DNA of 64,000 nt, from the NCBI RefSeq assembly GCF_027887165.1, contig NC_077227.1, positions 349,973,207 through 350,037,206 on the forward strand, in the 5' to 3' direction. Shown here one piece after another: positions 34,991 through 48,059 of this stretch (position 1 is its first letter; each line of letters opens with the position of its first letter). Source of the DNA: Monodelphis domestica. Its lineage: Eukaryota > Chordata > Mammalia > Didelphimorphia > Didelphidae. The notes under the pieces are model-generated. The model ran no database searches, was not told the origin of the DNA, and saw nothing but the letters and a program-made list of their open reading frames with translations. A program made the position numbers and the translations under genes.

Positions 34991-35867
34991 GAGGGGGCTT
35001 ACATTCTAATGGGAGGAAGACATATAAAAGGAAGCTGGGCTTGTGAGGGAGAGGTACCTTCACAGAGACACAGTAACAAAGTCTGGAGGATAAGGAACAC
35101 AGCCAGGAGGGGAATGAAACATGGCCAGCCTGAGGCTTTCCTCAGAAAGAAGGTTCCCAGAAGAAACTCTTCAATGGGAGAAGGGTTTCTGCAGAGGGAC
35201 AGTCAAGGGAGAGAAGGCCAGGAACTATGGGGCTTTCAAAGTTACACAACAGAATTCCATCCTAGAGGAAATTAGTTCTTATCCCTTCCTCTGGAATAGC
35301 CCTAGCCACCCATCTGGCAGTTTCCTCCAGACCTTCTCCTCTTAGCCTGAATTCCCCCTGAGCCACTTGGGCTTAGAAATCAGAGCCCTGGCAGGTAACA
35401 TGAACCAGAGAGGAGAAGACTGTCCAGAAGCTATGAGAGGGGGCCCCCTGGAGCCTCGAAGGCCAAGCCTAAGCAGCTGGAAGTCCCTGACATTTAACCC
35501 TCCAAAGTTCACTAGTGCCATGAAGGAGGTGCTATTAGCAGCAGATTATTCCAAGCAGAACTCTGGGGCATACAATGGAAGCTCTGTATAGAGCACTGCT
35601 GTGCCCAATCTGTTTGCCCAGCCTGCCTGTGGCCTCACCTCTCCCTGTGTTCCCCACAGCCTCCACCCACCCTGACCCCAGCTCTACCCCTGAGCCCAGC
35701 TCAAAGACGAATCATATGAAAGCCCTTTGAAAATAATCATTTTTTAAACTTTCAGAAGTTCCTTACCTTTTCCCTTGGCCCCAGGACAGGACACAGGAAT
35801 CTCACCCCCATCCATGCTCAGTCTGAGCCATCCTGCCTTTCTGATGCTACGGATATGGGAGGATTTA

Positions 35868-35868
<1 letters not shown>
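34991..35868. other. Single-copy-looking intergenic stretch
   Basis: Moderate GC and little repeat content. Short ORFs around 35009-35591 have no family resemblance and no supporting splice signals that I can judge. Confidence 0.4.

Positions 35869-35925
<57 letters not shown>
35869..35925. repeat. (CA)n microsatellite
   Basis: A pure CA run of about 28 units. Confidence 0.98.
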
Positions 35926-35929
<4 letters not shown>

Positions 35930-36057
35930 ATGCATACACATCACCCAGGCACACATACATAAATAAAACATATGCTCCTCAAGGGTAGCAATGTTCTGAT
36001 TTTTTCCTTTGCTTCCCCAGAACTTAGAACAGTGCCCAGCACACAGTACACATTCAA

Positions 36058-36285
36058 ATTGCTGTTGTTCAATCAGGTCCGATTCTTCACGCCTCCATTT
36101 GGGGCTTTCTTGGCAAATCAGTGCTGGAATAGTTGGCTATTTCTTTCTCCAGCTCATTTGACTGATAAGGAAACAGGATTAAGTGACTTGCCCAGGGTCC
36201 TACAGCTATTGTGTCTGAGGTCAGATTTCAATTCATGAAGATGGGTCTTTCAGGCCCAGTATTTTAACCAATGAACCACCATGTT
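36058..36285 (-). repeat. RTE-tailed SINE
   Basis: TTGTTCAATCAGGTCCGATT, CTTTCTTGGCAAATCAGTGC, AGTGACTTGCCCAGGGTCCT, and a reversed head. Confidence 0.8.
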
Positions 36286-36324
36286 TCTGAAATTGAACCC
36301 TAAAAATAACAACTAGCATTTAGG

Positions 36325-36930
36325 TTTTTTTAAGATATTTTATTTTCCCAGTTACATGTCATAACAATTTTCAACATATGTTTTTTGAAATTGTAAGATC
36401 CAGATTGCCTCTCTCTTCCCTTCCCTCCCCTTTCTCAGAGATGGTAAGCAGTTTGATCTTATTATCATGTAAAACATTTCCATGTTGGTCACTATTGTAA
36501 GAGAATACTCATAAAACCAAAGACTCAAAATAAAAACCCAAATACCACTAAAGTGAAAAATCGTATGTTTTGAACTGCATTGTGACTCCAATAGTTCATT
36601 CTCTGGAGGCGGACAGCATTCTTTCTCATAAGTCCCTCAGAATTGTCCTGGGTCATTGTATTGCTGAGAGTAGTCAAGTCTTTCACAGTTGACTATTCTG
36701 TAATATTGCTGGTACTGGGTACAACGTTTTCCTGGTTCTGCATATTTATACTGGTTTCTACTTATCCACTCTGCTGTTCATATAGGTCTTGCTAGCTTTT
36801 TTCTGAAATGATCTTGCTCAACTAGTATTCCATCACCCTCATATATCACAATTTGTTCAACCATTCCCCAATTGATGGATATTCCCTCAATTTCCAATTC
36901 TTTGCCCCACACACACACACACAAACATAC
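36325..36930 (-). repeat. Older L1 3' end in reverse
   Basis: CATAAGTCCCTCAGAATTGT, TATTCCATCACCCTCATATA and CATTCCCCAATTGATGGATA show the reversed L1 3' region. A short CA run (36906-36922) replaces its end. Confidence 0.8.
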
Positions 36931-37164
36931 ATTTTTAAGGGTGGAGTGATTGTTCTCTTCAAAGTTGCTAACAATATCTAAATTTTCAGTTAAAGGTCTC
37001 TTCTCAATTCTAATAATACTTCTTGACCTTTCTGATCATCTTCTCTGATACTTTCTTCTCTCTAGGTTTTCTTGAAACTACTCTTTCCTGGTTCCCTTCC
37101 TCCTAGCTGACTGTTCCTTCTCAGTCTTCTTTGCTAGATTTGCTCTCTCTCTCTTGTTTTACAT

Positions 37165-37290
37165 AGTTGTTTTCATGTTGTCTCCTCCATTAGACCATAA
37201 ACTCATGAAGAGCAGGGACTACTTTTTGCCTGTCTTTGTATCCCCAATGCCTGGCACATGGCAGGCACTCAATAAATGTTTATTGATTGA
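37165..37290 (+). repeat. L2-like 3' end
   Basis: AGCAGGGACTACTTTTTGCC, GCCTGGCACATGGCAGGCAC and TCAATAAATGTTTATTGATT are the L2 3' terminus. Confidence 0.75.
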
Positions 37291-37924
37291 TTATAGCCTG
37301 GCTAGATTTAACTAAAAGCTAGTTAAGGGTGGTTGGCCAATTGATATCATCTGATAATCATGGATGAATGGCTGTGGTAGGAGTCCATGAGTGATACTAC
37401 TAGAGAATGCCTCAACCCCTCAGGGACCCCTGAGGGACCTAATCAGTCAATGGGAATGGGCAGTAGGGATGGTAACTTCAGAGCTTTTGCTAAATGCTTA
37501 GTGCTTTAGGATCTATAATGCTCTTTCCTCCTAAAGGCCCTGTGAAAATGGTAGCAGACATATTACTATCTCTATTTATTGATAAGACAAAGTGATGCTC
37601 AGGGAGGTTAAATATCTTATCCTGGGTCATACAGTTTGTGAGTATCTCCCTTTGAGATAGATAGATACATAAATACATACATACATACATATATGTATAC
37701 TTATGCACACATTCATTATATCCACATATAAGCATATACATAAATATATTCTACATGCATTTGTATTCATTTGTGAATACTTAAAAAATAAACACATCTC
37801 TACATACATATGCAAAATTCAGACATACAGATTGGAACATTTAGTGGAAGAGATCAGAGAATCTTTTTTCAAAGCCTTACCTTTTTTTTTCCACCATAGC
37901 ATCATTTTTTACCTTTCATAATTG

Positions 37925-38893
37925 AAATTTTTTATTTAATTAATTTAGAATATTTTTCCATGGTTACATGATTCATGTTCTTTCCCTCCCCTCTTCCTAC
38001 CCCCCCACCTCCCCATAGCCTATGCACAATTCCACTGGGTTTTACATGTGTCATTGATCAAGACCTATTTCCATATTATTGATAATTGATCATTTAGAGT
38101 CTATATCCCCAATCATATCCTCATCGAAACCATGTGATCAAGCAGTTGTTTTTCTTCTGTGTTTCTACTCCCACAGTTCTTTCTCTGGATGTGGATAGTG
38201 TTCTTTCTCATAAGTCCCTCAGAACTGACCTGGATCATTGCATTGCTGCTAGTAGAAAAGTCCATTACATTCAATTGTGCCACAGTGTATTCATCTCTAT
38301 GTACCATGATCTCCCGGTTCTGCTCCTTTCACTCTGCATCAATTCATGGAGGTCATTCCAGTTCACATGGAATTCCTCCAGGTGATTATTCATTTTAACA
38401 CAATAGTATTCCATCACCAACATATACCACAATTTGTTCAGCCATTCCCCAATTGAAGGGCATTCCCTCATTTTCCAATTTTTTGCCACCACAAAGAGTG
38501 GAGCCATGAATATTCTTGTACAAGTCTTTTTCCTTATAATCTCTTTGCGGTACAAACCCAGCAGTGCTGTGGCTGGATCAAAGGACAGACAGTCTTTTAG
38601 TGCCTTTTGGGCATAGTTCCAAATTGCCATTCAGAATTGTTGGATCAATTCACAGCTCCACCAGCAATGAATTAATGTCCCAATTTTGCCACATCCCCTC
38701 CAACATTTATTACTTTCCTTTGCTGTCATGTTAAGCAATCTGCTAGGTGTGAGGTTGAGAGTTGTTTTGATTTGCATTTCTCTAATTATAAGAGATTTAG
38801 AACACTTTATCATGTGCTTATTAATAGTTTTGATTTCTTTATCTGAAAATTGCCTGTTCATGTCCCTTGCCCATTTATCAATTAGGGAATAGC
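37925..38893 (-). repeat. L1 3' part in reverse, 970 bp
   Basis: Minus-strand translation gives [20 protein letters not shown] (about 38700-38640), the Cys-rich C-terminal motif of L1 ORF2p. The 3'UTR with TTCCATGGTTACATGATTC is at the left. The frame is broken in places but less decayed than neighbouring copies. Confidence 0.9.
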
Positions 38894-38895
38894 AA

Positions 38896-39018
38896 AACCT
38901 TACCTTCTGCCTTAGAATCAGTACTAAATATTGGTGACTTTCCTAGGGTCACATAGAAGGAAATGTCTGACACCATCTCCAGGCCTGACTCTCTATCCAC
39001 TGAACCACCTAGCTGATC
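38896..39018 (-). repeat. tRNA-derived SINE, internally deleted
   Basis: AAAACCTTACCTTCTGCCTT at left and ACCACCTAGCTGATCTG at right, with part of the middle missing. It abuts the L1. Confidence 0.8.
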
Positions 39019-39099
39019 TGAGGCCCAGAAATCTTAAGAGAAGCAATTAAAGAGAATAGACTACAGATTGAACAAGTGGAGGGGCATAGTTTTGGGATC

Positions 39100-39780
39100 C
39101 CCAATCTCTTGAAGGACAGAGTAATAATCAGACCTTTACTGTTGTCAACATTGAATCTAGGAATCCCAAACTTGTTACCTAGTGAGATCTGATGAACCCC
39201 AATTTTCAGGACTAGCTTGTATATTGGAGACCCCAAAGCTTGTACTTGTTCCCTTTTCCCATGGAATCTACCCTGAAGGGAATCCCAAGTTAGAAGTTTC
39301 AGATTGAGTGGGGGACCCTCAGGGAAATCACAATCCTGGTTGGGTGAGATAAGCATATGCTAAGGACCCTCTTTGTTTTAGGGAATCTCCCCTATTGTAT
39401 TAGAACCTTTTCCAGGAAAGATCCACACCTGAGCAGGAACCATCCTTTAGTATCCATTGCAGCTAGCTATGATTCCTTTCCCAAGCGTGATTATATCCTG
39501 TCAGTATAGCTAGAATACTCCCATTTCTTTTGTAGCTATATGATGTCAAGCATCTTTCCCTGCCCCTGGATTTCCCAAATTCTTTTGTTCCTCGGAGTCC
39601 ATCCTGAGTCGGTGGCACTCCCTAGGGATAACATCCCCAGAGTCCAGGGTTTGCACCCTGAAAAGGTTGTGGCGCTAAACTCTGAGTAAAGGGCCAAATT
39701 GGACTTATCCCTATCCAATCCTGATTAAAGACTTGGTTTTTCTGACTATTTAATAATTCTGTGTTATTTCCAAGTTAACA
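39100..39780 (+). repeat. Possible solo LTR (low confidence)
   Basis: The 3' portion has an LTR-like polyadenylation region: CTGATTAAAGACTTGG, then a T-rich end closing in CA (about 39780). The start is not defined, no target-site duplication was found, and the 5' two thirds are unrecognised. Confidence 0.3.
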
Positions 39781-40574
39781 CTATCATTGCCTGAGAATGC
39801 AACATTCATTTCTTGTGTCCTATTCTGTGTCCTGTGCTCATCCTTTTAGTACACATTTACAGCATCACATTCTCAGACCCTTTCTTTTGAGAACAACCAA
39901 GGCCCAAGGATTTCTAAGACTTCATTCCTATCCAGGTCAGTAGGGAACAGCATACAAAATAGAGAAACATTTCAGCTTTGCTTCACTGAAGAGGTAAGAC
40001 TTAGAGATCTCTCAATCTAGTTCCCACAGACCAGCTGGACCAACTCCTACTTGGGAGTCTCTTTGTTTATCACCCTGAAAATTGCCTGTGCTCTCTAGAC
40101 CCTGTGAGCTTCCCTTTTCATGGTGTACACTAAGTTTTCCTTGTTTCTCTGTTGGTCTTTAGTTCCTAAAATACAATAACCACAACAGCACATTGCTTCT
40201 TTCACCAGCCATTCTCCTCCTCCAGTTGGGATGCCCAGTTTCTTTTTGAGCCATTATTTTCTCATGTTAGAGACATTTGAACCCCACCTCACCCCTGCAG
40301 GACCAGGAATTTTTTTCTTGTTCACCTTCAAACAGATGGCCACTTGACCTGAAGAAATCAGAATGATTTCATCAATGACTTCCTCAGTAATCCATGTTTA
40401 TATTTATTCCTGTTATTTTTAATTACATTGACTTTAACTCACTAGTTTGGCCAACCAAGGTCTTTTTATATCCCAAATTTGTCATTCAGGGTCTGAGCTG
40501 TCTATCTCAGAGTCATGTCATCCAAAATCTGAGAAGCAGGCCGTTTTTATTCAATCCCCTGATAAAAGGGTTAT
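39781..40574. other. Intergenic stretch, unassigned
   Basis: No gene or repeat recognised with confidence. Confidence 0.4.
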
Positions 40575-40588
40575 AGAAAATAGTGCCA

Positions 40589-41151
<563 letters not shown>

Positions 41152-41162
41152 AAATAGTGCCA

Positions 41163-41372
41163 AGGGAGCAGCTGGGCAGCTGGGAAGCTTAGTGTATAGA
41201 GAGCAAAGACTTAGAGACAGGACTGGTCTTGGGTTCAAATTTGAACTCAGACCCTTCCTAGCTTTGTGACTGAGCAAGGCATTTAACCTCAATTGCCTAG
41301 CCCTTATTGCTCTCTTGTCTTGAACCAATACTTAGTATCAATTCTAAGAGAGAAGGTAAAGGTTTTGGGAAG
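41163..41372 (+). repeat. tRNA-derived SINE
   Basis: AGGGAGCAGCTGGGCAGCTG head, GGGTTCAAATTTGAACTCAG B box, AGAGAGAAGGTAAAGGTTTT tail. The SINE at 40589 landed at its very 5' edge. Confidence 0.88.
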
Positions 41373-41412
41373 AAGGAAGGGGGGAGGGCAAGAGGGAGGA
41401 AAGAGGAAAAAG

Positions 41413-41569
41413 AGGAAGGAAGGAAGGAAGGAAGGAAGGAAGGAAGGAAGGAAGGAAGGAAGGAAGGAAGGAAGGAAGGAAGGAAGGAAGGAAGGAAGGA
41501 AGGAAGGAAGGAAGGAAGGAAGGAAGGAAGGAAGGAAGGAAGGAAGGAAGGAAGGAAGGAAGGAAGGAA
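41413..41569 (+). repeat. (GGAA)n array
   Basis: About 39 uninterrupted GGAA units continuing the tail of the SINE at 41163-41372. Confidence 0.98.
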
Positions 41570-41985
41570 TTAGGACATTAATTCTGATTGTTGCCATTTC
41601 TTAGAAAAATGTATCCAGTTTAACACAATTAACACTGCAAAAATGCCAAAAAATTTCAGAAGCCATTGTAGTCAACAATTTGATCTCTTTGTCAAGTCAA
41701 CAAATGAGATGACCAAAGTCAACATCCAAATTACCAAGTTAGAATATAAACCTATTTGTAAAACACTAAGGAAATGCATGATTATATCACTTTACAAAAT
41801 GGTGACAGTTGATAGGAAAATAAACCTGCCCAAGAAGATCAACAGGAGACCCAACTGAACAATATCATTGTGAGAGCATATTTAGATGAAACTGGAAGGA
41901 GATCAAGATTTGAAATGGAACAGATGTGATGGCATTACAACAGGAAGCTATTTTAATCATTGATGACAGTGGATTCATCAGCTTT
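41570..41985. other. Intergenic stretch, unassigned
   Basis: AT-rich, no gene recognised. Confidence 0.4.
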
Positions 41986-41989
41986 TTAT

Positions 41990-42180
41990 ATCTACTATTG
42001 AGTGGAGTGCTTAGAGCTTGGTCAGACATCAAAGATGCCATGGTCATCCACTGCATCCTGGATTCATTACCTTGACTTTTGTCATGCCACTGGATTTTAA
42101 TGCCACTTGAAGAGAGAGTGATACTGATGACTCTGTGCAACACTGCTTTACTTCAATCCAATTCACATACAAGTCAAGAC
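41990..42180 (-). repeat. Unclassified interspersed repeat (partner of 58870-60450)
   Basis: The segment through AGTGGAGTGCTTAGAGCTTG, CAGACATCAAAGATGCCATG and CACTGGATTTTAATGCC is the reverse complement of sequence at about 59955-60100, with divergence. Confidence 0.6.
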
Positions 42181-42639
42181 ATCACCTCATCATACCACTT
42201 TGTCATTGTTAAACAGTTCTTAAACAAAACAACATTCTCTAATACAATCTAGTATGTGAGAAAAGTATAGTCCAGAAAATAAACCAGGAAGAGTAGCTGC
42301 ATCTGAAAAATTACAAAGGAAATCTGTGCCCCCAAAAGGGCACAATTGCAAATACAATACTAATACTAATACTACTCACTAGCATATAGCATATCGAAGT
42401 TTGCAAAAATATTCACATGATTATTTGATTTAAAGGTAGAAACTGATTTTCAAATTATCACAAGGAGGAAACTATTCCAAAAGAATTGAGAAGATGAAGA
42501 GTATCCTCAAAGAAAATATGAAAAGGAAACAGATTTTCACTGATGATTCTCCACAGCAGTATATATCTTTACAATTATAAGAATTAACTAAAGGGTATGG
42601 AGAATTAAAGATCAGATTATATTTATTATTTTCTTATTA

Positions 42640-43250
42640 TAAGATAAAACATTTTAAGCCATTCCAGGAAGCAATTTGGAATTATGCAAAGAAAATAACT
42701 AAAATGTCCTGGATATCCCTTTGCTTTATATATTCTCCCTAGAAGAGCAATGATAAAAAGAAAGGCCCCACACCAAAATATTTAAAGCAACACTTTTTTT
42801 TGGTAGAAAATAATTGGAAATAAAGAAGATGTGCACCAACTAGGGGATGGTTACAAGTTTTGATACATGAATGTGATGGAATATTACTATTCAGCAACAA
42901 AAATGATATTATAGAGAAGCATTAGAAGATATATGACCTGATGCCAAGTGAAGTAAGTAGATCCAAGAAAACAATATACTCGAAGAAAAACAATAATATG
43001 AGTGGAAAGAACAACAATACAATAGAAACTGAACACTGTGAAATTCTGATAAACAAAGTTGGCTCCAAAGAAGAGATGTTCAAAAGTATACCCTTCTCCT
43101 TTATACAGTTTAGGGATTGTTGCTCTGGAACACTATGTATAATGTCAGACTTTTAAAAATATGTCTATTAGTTTTACTGAATTTTTTTCCTCTTTTTTTG
43201 TTCTTTATTATAAAGAACAGCTCTATGGGAAGGGATAAGACAAGGATGCC
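42640..43250 (+). repeat. Old L1 3' end
   Basis: GCAATTTGGAATTATGCAAA, GTGATGGAATATTACTATTC and the 3'UTR are readable. More diverged than the copy at 56862. Confidence 0.7.
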
Positions 43251-43334
43251 CTAAAAAAATATAAAAGCAAAATATATTGCTAAAATGATTTTTTTAAGAG
43301 ACAGGTCAACTAAACCACACAGAAAGGAAGAATT

Positions 43335-43960
43335 TAACATATTAAAAATAGATGTTGCAGAAATTGAAGGGATGTCCATCATTTGGGGAATGGCTGAACA
43401 AGTTGTCATATATGATGGTAATGAAATACTATTGTGTTGTAAGAAATGATGCACAGGATGATTTCAGAAAGAACTAAAAAGACCTTCATGAGCTGATGCT
43501 GAATGAAATTAGCAGAACCAAGAAGACATTGAACACAGTAAGCAATTCTGTACGATGATCAACTATGAAAGACCTAGCTACTCTCAGCAATAAAATGATC
43601 CAGGACAATTATGGGGGCAAAGGATGCTATCTCCTTCCAGAGAAAGAACAGTTGGAGTCAGAATTCAGATCAAAGCATGCAATTTTTTGCTTTAGTTTAT
43701 TTGGGTTTTTGTTTAAGGGTTATGGTTTTATATAATTATTCCCTTACAAAAATTATCAATATGGAAATTATGCTCTGGATAATAATATATGCATAATCCA
43801 GATCAATTTGCTTATGAGCTCTGAGAGAGGAGAGAGAAGAGAGGGATCAAATTCATATAATTGTACATATATTATGGGTAGGCCCTGAATTGAAGAGTAA
43901 GAAAGGAAATTAGAATTACATTTAAAAAATTTCACACTTTTTATGCTATTTTAAGTATTA
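43335..43960 (+). repeat. Old L1 3' end, second copy
   Basis: TTTGGGGAATGGCTGAACAA, AATGAAATACTATTGTG and TGATGCTGAATGAAATTAGC, then a 3'UTR of the variety seen in reverse at 36325. Confidence 0.75.
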
Positions 43961-44487
43961 AAAAAAACTCATTAATGCCAATAGTCTACCAGTGATACTA
44001 TGTGGCCAAATATAATAAAATCCCACAGACTCAGAAAAATTAAATTGCCAGTGACCCAAAGAGCTATAGAAAGGCCTCTAACAGGAAGAAGTAGGCTGTA
44101 GCACATTACCAATAATAATTTGTACAGATGGAGTTTTGTAAAAAATATCATTGAAACCATGTATAACCAGAAAAGACCTTCATGTGACAAGAATGAGGTA
44201 CATCAGACTAAGAACCCAAATGTTGCCCAAAGATCTAAAAAAAATATTAAAGGGTCCAAATAAAGCCTCCTGCACATTGGATAGATCCTCTGGGAAGAAG
44301 TGATGGGAGAATAGGGAGAGTGGATAGAAGGACATGAACAAGAATCGCGCAGGATTAAGAGGGATGGATAGGTTGTTAGGTTGGGATATGTACCAGTAGT
44401 TGAAGTGTTTATAGCCATGAGATCATAGATCCATTAGCATTATATGATATAGTATGATATTATGCATAGTATAATGCAATGGATCTT

Positions 44488-44528
44488 AACACAACACAAC
44501 ACAGCACAATACAACACAACACAACAAA
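44488..44528. repeat. (AACAC)n pentanucleotide repeat
   Basis: Imperfect ACAAC/AACAC units. Confidence 0.85.
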
Positions 44529-44829
44529 ATAAAATATATGCCACAGCATCACTCTAACTCTTGCCCTTTGATTGGTTCCCCTCTACTTCTGGCCATTCCA
44601 ATGAATAGGATGGTAAAATTAGGAATAATTGGAATTCCACATCCATTGTTGATATGAAAGTTCTCACAAGGGGGCAGTGGTCATGAGGATGATTGCATCG
44701 TGAATTAAAATGATTACTCTTACTTAGTGAAAGGGGAGGTAGAGGGGAGAGGAAAATGTTGGGAGGGGAGTACACTGAGAACTGAGAGTAGCCTAGTTTT
44801 GATAGAAACTGCCCAGTCCTTAACCCAAA

Positions 44830-45470
44830 GCTAACTTGGCCCCCATCTGTCCTCTACCAGGACTGCGTTCCCATTACCAGTACCCTCACCCCAAACCCTG
44901 TCACCCACTTCCTCCCCCCACCTCACAGCATCCCCACCCCCTCACAGGCGATACCACAGCAAAGACAGCCACAGGTGGGTTATTCTTGGCCCGGAAGCCG
45001 AAGGGCCTGCCGGGTGGGCAGATTCCAGGAGAGTTGCTGCCCACTGGAGGTCTGCACAACTCCCCCATAAGGCGAGCTGAGGTATGTAATGCCTGCCCCC
45101 ACCCAGGCCAGGCACAAGGAGCCCTTTCTAGCACAAGACCCCAGGGTGGGGCTTTATGGGGGCTGTGGGTCACCTGACGCCTGGCTGTTTATTGCTCTAG
45201 CCCCAGACCCTGCATAACTCTGAATAAAAAAAACACACCTGTGAGCCAAAGCCTTAGGCAGGCACCTGCAGCCAGGGGCATAAAAATTAAAGCCTGGGTT
45301 GCTGTTGATTCCTCCCCCTACCCAGGGGTCCTTTCTGCTGATCCAATGGTTCTGGCAGCAGTGAGAGGAAAGGAGAGAGCCCTTAGAAAGTTTAAGAGAA
45401 AGGGTACTCTGAATAGTGCTGGAGTCACCTCTTAAAGGGTCAAAATCAGCCCAGCCTTCCAACAAGACTC
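44830..45470. promoter_or_regulatory. Low-repeat GC-rich island; candidate exon or enhancer
   Basis: This block is free of recognised repeats in a repeat-dense neighbourhood and has local CpGs. From 44948 to 45080 it looks exon-like on the plus strand: CCCTCACAG acceptor, an open frame, and a GAG/GTATGT donor. Then follow three CACCTG E-boxes (near 45170, 45236 and 45264), a FOX-like TGTTTATTG (45187) and an A/T MEF2-like CATAAAAATTAAAG (45279). Function is inference. Confidence 0.35.
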
Positions 45471-45489
45471 AGGGCCAATTATTTGTTCT

Positions 45490-46050
45490 TTCGTTCATTC
45501 ATTCATTCAATAAGCACTTATTAAGCACCTACTGTTCCGTAGAGCAGCACTGTGCTCCAGGTTGGAGAAGACCCATCATTTAGATAAGGCAAATTTTAAC
45601 TTCTGGTCCAGCAACAAAATAGAAAGTTCCTAATCACTTCTCTCCCCTACTCTGACCTGGGGGGATAGTGACACTGGTTCTGCCACCTCCTCAGGGAAGC
45701 CTGGGTAGAGCAGCAGAGTTGGGAGGGTCATGAAGAAGTCCTTGGGTCTCTCACCTCACCTATGCCCTAGACATAAGCATATCCCCCCAAGGATTTCTTG
45801 TTTCTAATGACCTCCAGAGAAGGCAATTCCATTATTGCCTTTAGCTGCCTCCTCCCCATGTTAAACATGTGTGACTGAACTATTTCTCTCTTTTAATAGA
45901 ATGACAGACCTGAGAGGTCATCAATCTCCTCATTTTCCAGATAAGGTCATTAAAATTCAGTGAGAAGGGGTGACTTGAACAAGTCACACAGGTTGTAAAT
46001 GAAGATCAGGACTCCAGACTGTGAGCCTTTTTTACCACTTCATGCTGCCT
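45490..46050 (-). repeat. L2-like and MIR-like reverse fragments
   Basis: TCATTCATTCATTCAATAAG to TGCTCCAGGTTGG (45490-45570) resembles a reversed L2 end. 45890-46045 (CATTTTCCAGATAAGGTCAT, GGGGTGACTTGAACAAGTC) is MIR-like in reverse. Confidence 0.55.
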
Positions 46051-46664
46051 TTCTCTCTCCCTATCTAAATCCTACCCATCCTTCCAGAACCAGGCCTGGA
46101 CCCACCTGCTCAAAGCCTCTCTTCTCTCCAAATCCCAGGGATCTTTCTTTCCTGAGTTCCAGGTAGTTAGATCTTTTAGTACTTATTAATAATGGGGCAA
46201 GGCAAGTGGGTCCCACTCCTACAAACTCCTATAGCAGTTCCCACTCCTATAAACCCTTTATGATTCATAAAGTCCTTTCTTAACAAAAACCTCAAGACAA
46301 GAAATCAGAAGTCCATACAGCTTCAAGATGTCTTGTCTCAAGTCCTAATGGTAGAAAGTGTCATAGTGGAGAATCAAAACCTGGGCTCCCTGGGTATTTG
46401 CCACGGTGCTACTCATCATCTTTATCACCTGGTTTATTACATACTAAGCATCTATTCTGTGCAGTTAGAAAATGGTTGGAGAATTGATTGTATGAATTCA
46501 TACACTATCTTGAATTATCCTCATGTTATAATTCAGTGTGTTTATTTTTGTCTTTGTAATAAAACTGAAAGCTCACTGAAGACAGTCTTAGCCTTCTCAG
46601 TCTTAAAATTATTTTGTATTGCTTTCTACAAGCTTTGTATTTATTTCTTTACATACATACCTTG
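46051..46664. other. Intergenic stretch, unassigned
   Basis: Mixed single-copy-looking DNA, with nothing gene-like. Confidence 0.4.
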
Positions 46665-46890
46665 ATAGAGTGCTAGACCTGAGTCAGAAAGACACATTTT
46701 CTTGAGTTCAAATGAGTGCAAATCTAAGTGTCTGGCCTTAGACACTTGGAAGCTGTGTGACCACAGGCAAGTCGCTTAACCCTGTTTGCCTCAGTTTCCT
46801 CATCTCTAAAATGAACTGGAGAAGGAAATGGCCAAATGATATCATAAAGAGTCAGACACAATTGAGAAATGGCTGAACAAAAATACATAA
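46665..46890 (+). repeat. RTE-tailed SINE
   Basis: GATAGAGTGCTAGACCTGAG, CCTCATCTCTAAAATGAACT, GGAGAAGGAAATGGCC and AAAGAGTCAGACACAATTGA, ending AACAAAAAT. Confidence 0.85.
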
Positions 46891-47568
46891 TATGCATAGT
46901 GAATCCAACCACAAGAACAGAAGCTCCTTAAAGGCAGGGATTTTTTTTTTGGGGGGGGGGGGCACTTTTCTTTGCTAGAAACCTAGCCAAAGGTCTTAGA
47001 ATGGAGCAGGCACTTGATAAATATTGAATTCATTTAAACTTTTTGTATCCTTGTTCTGCCTGCCCTTTCCATGCCCTAAAACCTGTGTGTCTCAGGGAGT
47101 AGCTATGCTCCTTCATTATGTTTCCTTTCTCCTAGGCTTGTCCTCCTTTCCCTTCTACCCTCCACCTCTGCTAAACCACAAAGCCCCCATCCCCTGGCAC
47201 TGCTGACTTTGGCAGTCCTAGGTACATTCCAGCTGTCCCTCTATGTACAGAGCTGTGGCCTGACCTGGTTCCTATGCTTGCCTGCTCTTTCCCCTTGGTT
47301 GTCTGACCCCACAAGCACTTTCCAGTTACTACAACTCATTGCTATTACACCCTTTGCCTTCCCAGAACTGCCCGGGGCCTGCATGACTAGACAACAGTTC
47401 ACATGAAAAAAATTTGGGATCTAGGCATTTCAGTAGACTAAAAGTTGAGTATGAATCAGTTGTGTAAAAGAGCAGCTTGTTCTTAAATTGCTCTGCGAGG
47501 CATAAATAGTATCCAGAATGGGGAAACGATCATCCCAATTTTCTGCTCTGGTTATAAAACATCAGAAT
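46891..47568. other. Intergenic stretch, unassigned
   Basis: Contains a T9/G13 homopolymer junction at 46941-46962 and single-copy-looking pyrimidine-rich sequence. No gene recognised. Confidence 0.4.
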
Positions 47569-47780
47569 TGGGGCAGCTAGATGACTCAATGGATAGAGCA
47601 CCAGGTCTAGAGTCAGGAGGACCTGGGTTCAAATCTGGTCTCAGACACTTCCCAGCTGTGTGACCCTGGGCAAGTCACTTGACCCCCCCCCCCCCATTGC
47701 CTAGCCCTTACCACTCTTCTGCCTTGGAACCAATACACATTATTGATTCCAAGATGGAAGGTAAAGGTAAAAAAAAAAAT
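47569..47780 (+). repeat. tRNA-derived SINE
   Basis: GGGGCAGCTAGATGACTCAA head, GGGTTCAAATCTGG B box, a C14 run after CACTTGA, then AGATGGAAGGTAAAGG and a poly(A) tail. Confidence 0.92.
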
Positions 47781-47784
47781 TAAG

Positions 47785-48020
47785 TAAATAAAACATCTGG
47801 ATTATGTGGTGTAATTCTGGTGCCTCATAAAAGGAAAGACATTGACAAAACAAGGTACATCCAAAGAACAGTGATCAAAATGCAGAGGAGACTAGAAGCC
47901 GTGTCCTAACAGGATCAGTTAAAAGAACTAAGGAAATTTAGTGAAAGAACATGGCAATTGACTTCAAGTATCTGATGAGATATCATGTCAAGGAGGAATC
48001 ATAATTAAGAATAATTGGTA
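47785..48020 (+). repeat. CR1/L3-like ancient LINE fragment
   Basis: TTAAAAGAACTAAGG, TTGACTTCAAGTATCTGATG and neighbours follow L3. The continuing end may be the piece at 49355-49480 (TTAGAGATCTTTAAGCAAAG). Confidence 0.5.
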
Positions 48021-48059
48021 TAGAGGGGGGAAATTGGAAACAATTGGGGGGAAATGGAA

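Noticed and set aside
39009..39356. 115-codon minus-strand ORF
   Set aside because: No family resemblance or splice signals, and it overlaps a possible LTR; most likely chance.
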